From: CAZMVU01 sp964569295 | GTDB lineage: Bacteria; Hydrogenedentota; Hydrogenedentia; Hydrogenedentales; JAGMZX01 | Assembly (NCBI GenBank): GCA_964569295.1 | Contig: CAZMVU010000151.1 | Span: forward strand, 1-12,079 | Direction: 5' to 3' | Length of the DNA: 12,079 nucleotides | In this document: positions 6,373 to 12,079 of the stretch, piece by piece | Position numbering within the stretch: the first letter of the stretch is position 1 | Layout of the letters: every line of letters starts with the position of its first letter | The notes under the pieces: generated by a model | What the model saw: the letters and a program-made list of their open reading frames with translations, nothing else | The model's database searches: none | Told to the model about the DNA's origin: nothing | Program-made: the position numbers and the translations under genes

Positions 6373-6391
6373 CCCAGGCTTTCAGCCTGGG
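6373..6391 (+). repeat. perfect 8-bp hairpin, likely dispersed repeat
   Basis: CCCAGGCT-TTC-AGCCTGGG is a perfect 8-base stem with a 3-base loop, preceded by CAA and followed by CCGATCT. The motif 'CCCAGGCT...AGCCTGGG' next to 'CACCCTTCGGG' is one I recall as a widespread intergenic repeat in several phyla. No T-run follows, so it is not a standard terminator. Confidence 0.55.
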
Positions 6392-6545
6392 CCGATCTAG
6401 TTGCACCCTTCGGGCGCAAAGAAAAGCAGTCAATACCACATTCGCACGTCTCTTGCCAGAGCGCCGCAGCAAGCGATTTCAGGATGAACCTACTTGCGTC
6501 AAGTGGATAATATCGCGCTCGGAATATTAGCGGGCACCCTGCACG

Positions 6546-6574
6546 CTGTCAACGAGACCGCCCCATAGTATAGT
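6546..6574 (+). promoter_or_regulatory. candidate promoter upstream of the oxidoreductase gene
   Basis: CTGTCA (-35, 6546-6551, 4 of 6), 17 bases, TATAGT (-10, 6569-6574, 5 of 6). Transcription would start near 6581, giving a leader of about 195 bases before the ATG at 6777. It is a sequence match only; the long leader lowers confidence. Confidence 0.3.
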
Positions 6575-6776
6575 GCGGTTGGTCAAAGGCAACCCTGGGA
6601 CCGCCGGGGCGGCAGCCGGCTTGCGTCGACCCAGGCCGGCGCCACGAACACACGTGCGCCATAAGAGCCGGAACCAGCGCGTATGCCCGGGTGCGCGCCG
6701 CCGCGGCGTTGGACTGCCTGTGGCGCGGGTGTTAGGATAGCGGCTGGCCGAGACGCAACGGCGCGGGAGGCACGGC

Positions 6777-7772
6777 ATGCAGCGAATCATACAGGCAGGG
6801 TTGGGCGAGATGGGGCGGCAGTGGGCCGAGACGGTCGCGGCCTCACGCCGGTGGGAGGCCACAGCGTATGTCGACCCGGATCGGAAGAATCTGATGGATG
6901 CGGCCAGCCGCCATGGCATGCCGCCGGACCGCTGCTTTCAATCCGTGCCGGAGGCCCTCGCCGCCATCGAAGCGGACGCGCTCCTCGATGTCGCGCCGGC
7001 GGATACGCGCGCGCGCAATGCCCTCGCCGCTTTCGACTGGGAACTTGATGTGTTGTGCGAGAAACCGCTCGCAAGCCGGTTGGCCGACGCGAAGAATCTT
7101 GCCGAAGCCGCAGAAAGAATGCAGCGCATTCTGCTTGTCGCGCAGGACTACCGCTACCAGCCGGCGGTCGAGACGTTGCGCCGCCAGATAGCCCAGCAGC
7201 GTATCGGCGCGGTGGGTTATGTGGACATCCATTTTCACCGGGGGCCGCGTTGGGACAACTACCGCGAGCAGATGGCCTATCCGCTCATTCTGGACATGAC
7301 CATTCACCATGTGGATATGCTGCGCTTTCTCCTCGACAGTGACGTGCGCAGTGTGCGCGTGTCGAGCCATGCGCCCGGCTGGAGCTGGTTCAAAGGCGAT
7401 GCGATGGTGATGGCGCAATGGGAAATGGAAAACGGCGTCGTGGCGAACTACAGCGCGAGTTGGGTGAGCCGCGGCTGGGAAACCCCCTGGAATGGCCAGT
7501 GGCGCATTGAAGGGGAAAAGGGCGCGCTTCTGCTCGAGGACGACGTGCCCTACTTCTCGAACAAGCCGTCTTCGCGGCGCAAGCTGGCACCGGTAAAGAT
7601 GCGCAACCACCGCCAGGCCGCGTTGCTCGCCGAATTCGGCCGGTGCGTGACGCAACGCGCGGAACCGCAAACCAGCGCACGCCGTAACCTCAACAGCCTC
7701 GCCGCGACCCATGCCATGGTGCGCGCTGCCAAGCGGGGGGGGCGCGTCAACCTGCGTGAGCTGCTCCGGTGA
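6777..7772 (+). CDS. Gfo/Idh/MocA-family NAD(P)-dependent oxidoreductase, 331 aa
   Basis: The family oxidises or reduces sugars, inositols and related compounds with NAD(P). An N-terminal Rossmann fold has the G-x-G-x2-G motif (G8, G10, G13) and an acidic strand end (VDPD, 32-35). The family signature EKP is at 95-97, with K96 the expected catalytic lysine, followed by VAQDYRYQP (121-129). In the C-terminal alpha/beta domain, DMTIHHVDML (173-182) supplies the usual histidine/aspartate site. Length is typical, and there is no Tat signal, so it should be cytoplasmic. The start is well supported: GGGAGG at 6765-6770 lies 6 bases before the ATG. The next gene overlaps its stop by 4 bases, so they are co-transcribed and probably translationally coupled. 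The exact substrate cannot be told from sequence; the partner gene hints at surface-polysaccharide or sugar work, but that is inference. Confidence 0.92.
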   Translation: MQRIIQAGLGEMGRQWAETVAASRRWEATAYVDPDRKNLMDAASRHGMPPDRCFQSVPEALAAIEADALLDVAPADTRARNALAAFDWELDVLCEKPLASRLADAKNLAEAAERMQRILLVAQDYRYQPAVETLRRQIAQQRIGAVGYVDIHFHRGPRWDNYREQMAYPLILDMTIHHVDMLRFLLDSDVRSVRVSSHAPGWSWFKGDAMVMAQWEMENGVVANYSASWVSRGWETPWNGQWRIEGEKGALLLEDDVPYFSNKPSSRRKLAPVKMRNHRQAALLAEFGRCVTQRAEPQTSARRNLNSLAATHAMVRAAKRGGRVNLRELLR

Positions 7773-9871
7773 ACGAATCCGCGCCGGACGCCCCACGCTT
7801 TCCCGTCACTTTCGCCGCCGTGGCGGCACTCGTTTTCCTCATGCTGGCGCCCGTCTTCTGGCGGTATGCGGAAGAACCCGCCACGCCCCACGGCCCGGCC
7901 GTGACCAACGCCCCGCTCTATAGCTACACCCTGCCTGTCTATGACTACGGCTATACCCGCCTGAACCAGGGCGCGCTGCCGGCTTGGTGCCCCGATCAAT
8001 ACGGCGGCGCGCCTTTCTACGCCGGGCCGGGCCGGGCACTGGCCCAGCCGCTGAATGTGGTGTTCCTCCTGTTGCCGGCATGCGTCGCCATGGCGTGGCA
8101 CGGGGCGCTCGCGCTGGCCGTGGCGGGACTGGGCTTTGTCTTCTTCGCACGCACCCTCGAATTGCGCCGCACCGCCACACTCTATGGCGGCGTGGTATGG
8201 GCGTTCGGGGGCGTGGCGGCGGGCGCCATGTCGCGACCGGAACTGGCGGCGCTCGCCACATGGACCCCTTGGTTGTTGGGCTGTACCGGCTACTACCTGC
8301 GGGAACCAAGGGCGGCGCGGCTTCTTGGGATCGCCGGCATGGTGGCCGCGATACTGCTGTCCGGCGCGTATATTGCCGGCGGTATACTGCTGGCGTTGGC
8401 GGCGGCCTATGGTGTGGTGGGGCTGGTACTGACGCCCGGCTCGACACATAGGACCGCCGCATTCGCGGGGCTGTTTGCCACGGCCGCAGTGGCTGCGGGG
8501 CTCACGGCGGTTGTGTGGGCCCCGGCCTTTGCCACCGGCGCCGCGCCAAACCTGCCCACCCTCGCCGTTCTCCGCCCGGCCGGTTTCGTGGACGCGTTTC
8601 AGCAACTTAGCGGAGGCCCGCGCGCTGACCTCCCTTATGCGGGATACTACGGCCTCGCCGCATTCCTACTGTGGCCGGCCGCCTTCGCACGGCGCCGGCA
8701 ACTGGCAGCATCGTTCTTCTTTGCCGTGGCAGCGCTGGTGCTCACCGGCGCAGCACTATGGATGGAATCCGGCGATGGCGCATTGCTTGGCGCGGGCTTC
8801 TGTGTCGCTGTGTTGGCTACCCTCGGCGCCGACGCCTTCCTGGCCCCGGCGCGCGACCTGCGTTCACCCTGGGTGTGGGCGCCGGCGCTGGCCATGGCCC
8901 TGCTCACGGGCTATGTGCTCAGCGTGGGCATGGCGCCGGCACTCGCCCGGCTCCCTTTCATCGTGGCGCCGATCGTGCTGGCTGTACTCGGACGCCGTGC
9001 GTGGCTGAGCGTGGCCATGACGCTCTTGCTTATGACCATGACGTTCATTGACCTGGCGCAGATGAACCGCAACCGTTTTCCGCACCCCTACTTCGACAGC
9101 CAGGCGCGCTATGCCGCCCCGCGCGACGCCCTCGCCGGGGCCGATGCCGGGCGCGTATCCCTCGATAACACGCCGCGCACGTGGGCCAACCTCGGCCTGC
9201 TGACCGGGACCGCCGTTGTGGGTGGTGATGGCTTTGCCCCGCGCCGGTACGCGGTCTACGCTGCCCGGGCCGATGCCGGACCCGGAAACCTGCCGCCGCT
9301 GTCCGGCCTGCTGGCAGCCGACACGGTGTTGACCGTGGACAAACACAGCGGGGCCGTGCGTGCCCGGCCGCATGAAGCGCCCAGACCGCGCGTGTACTGG
9401 TGTGGGCACTGGCGTGTGGCGCCGGACAACGCGGCGGCGTTGGCGCTGCTGGCGGCGGCCGGGGAAGAGGGCGAGGAGGGGGGCGGCTTGGCCACAACAT
9501 GCATCGTGACCGGTGTGCCGCCCCCCGAAATGGCTGAACCGGCGCAGGCTGCACCGCCGGAGAGAGCGGCGGTACGCATCGTTGGCGAATCGGCGGCGCA
9601 TGTGGCGATCGAAGTGAACGCCGCCGCGGAGGGCGTCGTTGTGCTGGCGGATACGTTCGCCGAGGGCTGGTCGGCCATGGTGGATGGGGAACCGGCGCCC
9701 GTGTTCCCGGTGAACGGGCTCGTGCGCGGGGTCTACATCGAGCCGGGCCTGCACGCAATAAGCTTCCGCTACCGAATTCCCGGCTGGAGAACCGGCGGTG
9801 TCATTACCGCTGTCACGTTGATCGGGTTGGCGGCGGGCAGCGTACTCATGCACCTGCGCCGGCAGCGGTAA
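7769..9871 (+). CDS. YfhO-like multi-pass membrane protein, 700 aa
   Basis: It resembles bacterial YfhO-type membrane proteins, which share an architecture with GT-C glycosyltransferases and in Firmicutes have been linked to glycosylation of cell-envelope polymers. After one membrane helix (about 15-32) an extracytoplasmic loop carries the motif GALPAWCPDQYGGAPF, matching the family's 'G-LP-WNP--GG-PF'. About nine more hydrophobic helices follow to about residue 430. A soluble region (about 435-675) ends in the YfhO hallmark VVLADTFAEGWSAMVDGEP (624-642) and GLHAISFRYRIPGWR, then a final helix (about 676-694) and basic tail. The GTG start overlaps the preceding stop (GTGA), so it depends on coupling; the ribosome site itself is weak. 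Residues about 535-580 are Ala/Glu/Gly/Pro-rich low complexity. No catalytic residues are assigned, so enzyme activity is inferred from the family. Confidence 0.8.
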   Translation: MNESAPDAPRFPVTFAAVAALVFLMLAPVFWRYAEEPATPHGPAVTNAPLYSYTLPVYDYGYTRLNQGALPAWCPDQYGGAPFYAGPGRALAQPLNVVFLLLPACVAMAWHGALALAVAGLGFVFFARTLELRRTATLYGGVVWAFGGVAAGAMSRPELAALATWTPWLLGCTGYYLREPRAARLLGIAGMVAAILLSGAYIAGGILLALAAAYGVVGLVLTPGSTHRTAAFAGLFATAAVAAGLTAVVWAPAFATGAAPNLPTLAVLRPAGFVDAFQQLSGGPRADLPYAGYYGLAAFLLWPAAFARRRQLAASFFFAVAALVLTGAALWMESGDGALLGAGFCVAVLATLGADAFLAPARDLRSPWVWAPALAMALLTGYVLSVGMAPALARLPFIVAPIVLAVLGRRAWLSVAMTLLLMTMTFIDLAQMNRNRFPHPYFDSQARYAAPRDALAGADAGRVSLDNTPRTWANLGLLTGTAVVGGDGFAPRRYAVYAARADAGPGNLPPLSGLLAADTVLTVDKHSGAVRARPHEAPRPRVYWCGHWRVAPDNAAALALLAAAGEEGEEGGGLATTCIVTGVPPPEMAEPAQAAPPERAAVRIVGESAAHVAIEVNAAAEGVVVLADTFAEGWSAMVDGEPAPVFPVNGLVRGVYIEPGLHAISFRYRIPGWRTGGVITAVTLIGLAAGSVLMHLRRQR

Positions 9872-9874
9872 CAA

Positions 9875-9888
9875 GGCGCCGGCGCGCC
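9875..9888. terminator. possible hairpin between convergent genes
   Basis: GGCGC-CGGC-GCGCC, a 5-base GC stem, lies in the 18 bases between the YfhO-like stop and the PP2C stop. A shared bidirectional terminator is expected in this position, but no T-run is present on either side. Confidence 0.2.
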
Positions 9889-9889
9889 G

Positions 9890-10813
9890 CTACGCGCCCC
9901 GCAGAAACCACCCGAGAGCGAACGCCCCCACCCCATAGAGAATAAGGAAGAGCGCCCAGCCCAGCGTGAAACCATACTTGCGCAAGAGTGTGCGGCTACG
10001 CAGGTAGATCAGCCGGAATAAGCCGGGACTTATATTGGCGAGAAGCACGGTGATATTGTCTTTACCGCCGTTCTCGTTCGCCAGGTGCACCAGCCGCTGC
10101 GCGAAATCGGCCGCGGTACCTTGCTTGTTGATGACTTCGAGTATTTCCTGGTCGGTGGCCATATTGACCAACCCGTCGGTACATAACAACAGAATGTCGC
10201 CGGGAACGATGTGCCAGCAATAGGTGTCCACGGAGATATCCGCGTGGGTGCCCACGCACCGGGTGACAACATTCTTGCGGCGGTCGAGAGCGGCCTCTGC
10301 CTTCGACATGAGCCCCTGCTTCACCTGCTCATCGACCCACGAATGGTCTACCGTGCGCGCGATCATCTCGCCGTCGCGTACATGATAACACCGCGAATCA
10401 CCCACATTGGCGATGTACGTCTTGCCGGGGAGGATAAGCGCCGCCAGTACCGTCGTGCCCATGGGACGGCCCTCGGTCACGATGTCCTGATTGGTCTGGT
10501 AGATGGACTCGTTCGCCTTCTCGAGGGCGGCCCGCATGAGCGGCAAGGGGCCCTCGTCGCGCTCGTCCACTTCGGCGTCATCCTCTGGCGGCGGTGGAAG
10601 CGTCTCCTTCGCCACATCCCGCATCATGGATACCGCGAGTTTGCTCGCGATTTCACCGCCCACATGCCCGCCGAGCCCATCGGCCACGCACAACAACGCC
10701 CCTTCACGGAAAAGGCGTAACCCCGGCGCGCCTTCACGCACGACGCCGTAGCTGTCTTCGTTCTTATTCTTGCGCCGGCCGACATCGGTCTGGCCGGCAA
10801 TGTCTAGCCGCAT
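9890..10813 (-). CDS. PP2C-family Ser/Thr protein phosphatase with C-terminal membrane anchor, 307 aa
   Basis: It removes phosphate from Ser/Thr residues in a metal-dependent way, usually opposing a Hanks-type kinase. All PP2C motifs are present: TDVGRRKNKNEDSY (9-22, with D20), VADGLGGHVGGE (43-54, with D45), MGTTV (118-122), ANVGDSRCYH (135-144), VDHSWV (155-160), TRCVG (184-188), LLLCTDGL (208-215, with D213) and GGKDNITV (249-256, with D252), so it should be active. An acidic insert (about 76-88, EDDAEVDERDEG) extends the domain. A hydrophobic segment (about 282-304) at the very C-terminus, preceded by an Arg/Lys-rich stretch, should anchor it with the catalytic domain in the cytoplasm. 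The ATG has only a weak ribosome site. No kinase gene is in the window. It converges on the YfhO-like gene and lies 186 bases past the epimerase gene on the same strand. Confidence 0.92.
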   Translation of the reverse strand: MRLDIAGQTDVGRRKNKNEDSYGVVREGAPGLRLFREGALLCVADGLGGHVGGEIASKLAVSMMRDVAKETLPPPPEDDAEVDERDEGPLPLMRAALEKANESIYQTNQDIVTEGRPMGTTVLAALILPGKTYIANVGDSRCYHVRDGEMIARTVDHSWVDEQVKQGLMSKAEAALDRRKNVVTRCVGTHADISVDTYCWHIVPGDILLLCTDGLVNMATDQEILEVINKQGTAADFAQRLVHLANENGGKDNITVLLANISPGLFRLIYLRSRTLLRKYGFTLGWALFLILYGVGAFALGWFLRGA

Positions 10814-10999
10814 AGTTTACAGTCCCCGAATTGCCGCGCTAACGGTAGCAGAAACCGCCGGCATGGGCAACCTGGGCACTTCGTGCGTATTGTCAAGGCG
10901 CACGGCGCCTCGAAGTTCAACAGATACACCGCGATGACCGTCACGAGCCGAGGTAGTAGGGGTGGTCAGGCACTGCGCGCCCCGTGCCGTCTGTGGTCG

Positions 11000-11845
11000 T
11001 CACACCGCTGCCCAGGTCTCGCGAACGAAGCGGAGGCCTTCCCGCGCGACATGTTCCGGACCGGGCGCCATCTGCCGCCAGATGCACGTGGCGCCGGCCA
11101 ACTCGGGAATCCAGCCTCCAAAGGCCTCGATGGTAAGCCAGTCGTCGTAGCCCACATCCTTCAGCGCCCGGAAGGTCTCCGCGTGTGGCACGTGGTCTTC
11201 GCCGGGTGTGGCGCGATCGTTGGCGGAGACGTGGACATGCTTGATGCAGGGGCCCGATTCCCTGACGGCAGCCATCGGGTTTTTCTCCTCGATGTTCGCA
11301 TGGAAGGAGTCATAGAGTATGCCCACATTGCCGAGGTTCACGTCATCGACGAACCGCGCCGCATCCGCCTGGCCGTTGAGGAAGTACGTCTCGAAACGGT
11401 TGAGCGCCTCGACAGCGAGCTGCACCGCGCCCGTCCCCGCATATTCGCCTACCTGGGTCATGCCTGCCACCGCGCGGTCCCACTCTTCCTCGGTGCGGCC
11501 GCGCCCGACCAGGCGGCCCACCGGCGAATACAGCGGCCCGACGAGCGCGTCCATGCCCGCGGCATGGCACTGATCGACGCAGCCCTTCAGGAAGTCGACG
11601 GCGGCCAGGCGTTCGGCGGCATCCTCGCCGATGAGATTGGCCCCTTCCGGCAACACCGCCACCGCCGTACGCCCGAGCCCCAGGTCATCGCAAGCCTTGC
11701 CCAAGAGCGGCCAGGGGCTCTTGTCCAACGCGAACATGGGAAACTCGACCCCTTCGTAGCCCCACTTCGCAATCTGCTCGATGGTGGCGATGTCCGACTC
11801 ATGCGCCTCGCCCGTCCACAAAAGTAAGTTGATTCCGATTTTCAT
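11000..11845 (-). CDS. D-tagatose 3-epimerase-family sugar epimerase (TIM barrel), 281 aa
   Basis: Members interconvert ketoses at C3 (for example fructose and psicose) using a divalent metal in the cytoplasm. Compared from memory with the Pseudomonas cichorii enzyme (metal ligands E152, D185, H211, E246; substrate contacts E158, H188, R217), every one of these residues is present at a constant offset of -6: E146, D179, H205, E240, E152, H182 and R211. They sit in AVEALNRFE, YDSFHANIEE, HVHVSANDR and LTIEAFG. Length fits the family. An exact match of the active site supports ketose 3-epimerase chemistry, though L-ribulose or inosose-type substrates cannot be excluded. ATG at 11845 has a good ribosome site (AGGAG, 8 bases upstream). 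It lies in the same direction as the PP2C gene, but the 186-base spacer makes co-transcription uncertain. Confidence 0.9.
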   Translation of the reverse strand: MKIGINLLLWTGEAHESDIATIEQIAKWGYEGVEFPMFALDKSPWPLLGKACDDLGLGRTAVAVLPEGANLIGEDAAERLAAVDFLKGCVDQCHAAGMDALVGPLYSPVGRLVGRGRTEEEWDRAVAGMTQVGEYAGTGAVQLAVEALNRFETYFLNGQADAARFVDDVNLGNVGILYDSFHANIEEKNPMAAVRESGPCIKHVHVSANDRATPGEDHVPHAETFRALKDVGYDDWLTIEAFGGWIPELAGATCIWRQMAPGPEHVAREGLRFVRETWAAV

Positions 11846-11884
11846 GTTGTTGCTCCTGCCATGAATTAGGATTTCGAGCCACGA

Positions 11885-11900
11885 ATGGACATGATTCCAT
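11885..11900. promoter_or_regulatory. inverted repeat upstream of the epimerase, possible operator
   Basis: ATGGA-CATGAT-TCCAT is a 5-6-5 dyad 40 bases upstream of the epimerase start codon. The spacing fits a dimeric regulator such as a LacI- or GntR-type protein, but no consensus is recognised. Confidence 0.25.
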
Positions 11901-11918
11901 GCGCCTCGTTACAAAGCT

Positions 11919-11976
11919 TATCTGCCTCCGGCGGGTTGCACGTAGCAACGCACTTGTCTTGGCCGCTTGGCAGATA
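11919..11976 (-). ncRNA. nested inverted repeats, possible structured leader
   Basis: Three nested pairings fit one fold: TATCTGCC (11919-11926) with GGCAGATA (11969-11976), 8 perfect pairs; GCGG (11931-11934) with CCGC (11963-11966); and GTTGC (11935-11939) with GCAAC (11945-11949) around a 5-base loop. It lies 74 to 131 bases upstream of the epimerase ATG, so it would be in that gene's leader if transcription starts near 11981. I do not recognise it as a known riboswitch class. Chance pairing is possible for a 58-base element. Confidence 0.3.
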
Positions 11977-11987
11977 CTTCATTACTC

Positions 11988-12016
11988 AGGATAGCGGAGC
12001 ACAACGCCGAAGGCAA
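11988..12016 (-). promoter_or_regulatory. weak candidate promoter for the epimerase gene
   Basis: On the minus strand: TTGCCT (-35, plus 12011-12016), 17 bases, TATCCT (-10, plus 11988-11993); each matches 4 of 6. A start near 11981 would place the nested inverted repeats at the 5' end of the transcript. The sequence from 12017 to the window end shows no recognisable gene; frames entering from the right edge on the minus strand stop within about 35 codons. Confidence 0.25.
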
Positions 12017-12079
12017 TGGCATTTAGGCAATTGCGAAATTTGAAAGTCTTGAATGGCAGGGGAGTTGCGGCGGCGGGTG

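Larger units (their letters stand above)
5534..6776. other. 1.24-kb gene-free, repeat-rich spacer
   Basis: No reading frame here has a convincing start, ribosome site or recognisable protein; frames up to about 140 codons either cross the N run or run through hairpins. The stretch holds an 11-bp doublet (5606-5627), a heptad array across a gap (5774-5919), imperfect and perfect hairpins (6008-6025, 6208-6223, 6253-6267, 6373-6391) and a possible promoter (6546-6574). The translation near 5992-6030 reads MRPLECGGLPPLFL. Together with PRLSAWADLVAPFGR near 6376-6420, this looks like the spurious peptides I associate with dispersed intergenic repeats in Verrucomicrobia and related genomes. I found no tRNA-like or known structured RNA. 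About 6520-6776 shows nothing beyond the possible promoter and the ribosome site of the next gene. Confidence 0.6.

Noticed and set aside
6289..6510. Possible small gene starting at the ATG at 6289 after AAGGAG
   Set aside because: The ribosome site is only 2 bases from the ATG and the frame runs through the perfect 8-bp hairpin at 6373-6391, so repeat-derived sequence is more likely than a gene.
6843..7796. 317-codon minus-strand frame opposite the oxidoreductase gene
   Set aside because: Antisense shadow with His/Arg-rich composition; the plus strand encodes an intact Gfo/Idh/MocA protein.
8864..9874. 336-codon minus-strand frame opposite the YfhO-like gene
   Set aside because: Antisense shadow; Arg/His/Gly-rich with no motifs.
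10872..10902. TTGACA on the minus strand upstream of the PP2C gene
   Set aside because: A perfect -35 hexamer but no acceptable -10 at 16-18 bases, so a promoter is not supported.
10883..11827. 314-codon plus-strand frame opposite the epimerase gene
   Set aside because: Antisense shadow; the minus strand has the full epimerase active site and a good ribosome site.

Overview
This is a GC-rich (except around 5.5-6.5 kb and the last 200 bases), scaffolded bacterial chromosomal segment. Two runs of exactly 100 N (3185-3284 and 5802-5901) mark assembly gaps, which suggests a draft or metagenome-assembled genome. The gene content (a short N-terminal zinc ribbon on an unknown protein, Gfo/Idh/MocA oxidoreductase, ketose 3-epimerase-type TIM barrel, an FG-GAP-like tail, and repeat-rich spacers) resembles the Planctomycetes-Verrucomicrobia-Lentisphaerae group or Candidatus Hydrogenedentes. 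That placement comes from memory of those genomes and is not proven here.

Layout, left to right. Bases 2-70 are the last codons of a plus-strand gene. A possible promoter leads into an unknown 279-residue zinc-ribbon protein (180-1019) and then a Slt70-like lytic transglycosylase (1135-3174). A repeat-containing gap (about 3175-3460) separates these from a minus-strand pair: a MazG-type nucleotide pyrophosphohydrolase (5227-4784) followed by a membrane-anchored M19 dipeptidase homologue (4732-3461). Divergent from mazG is a 70-residue four-cysteine protein (5321-5533). A 1.24 kb stretch without a credible gene (5534-6776) holds a heptanucleotide tandem repeat across the second gap, several small hairpins and probable dispersed-repeat sequence. 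Then come a Gfo/Idh/MocA oxidoreductase (6777-7772) and a YfhO-like multi-membrane protein (7769-9871), translationally coupled by a GTGA overlap. They run convergently into a PP2C-type phosphatase with a C-terminal membrane anchor (10813-9890, minus). Last is a D-tagatose 3-epimerase-family protein (11845-11000, minus) with a possibly structured leader.

Functional themes are cell-wall turnover (transglycosylase, possibly the M19 peptidase), nucleotide-pool cleaning (MazG), sugar metabolism or surface-polymer work (Gfo/Idh/MocA, YfhO-like, 3-epimerase) and Ser/Thr-phosphate signalling (PP2C). They do not form one obvious pathway. I see no phage, transposase, CRISPR array, tRNA or rRNA, and no convincing new multi-gene system. 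The points most worth a second look are the repeats that coincide with both assembly gaps, the Glu-to-Gln change at the predicted metal-bridging position of the M19 protein, the unknown zinc-ribbon protein, and the nested inverted repeats upstream of the epimerase.
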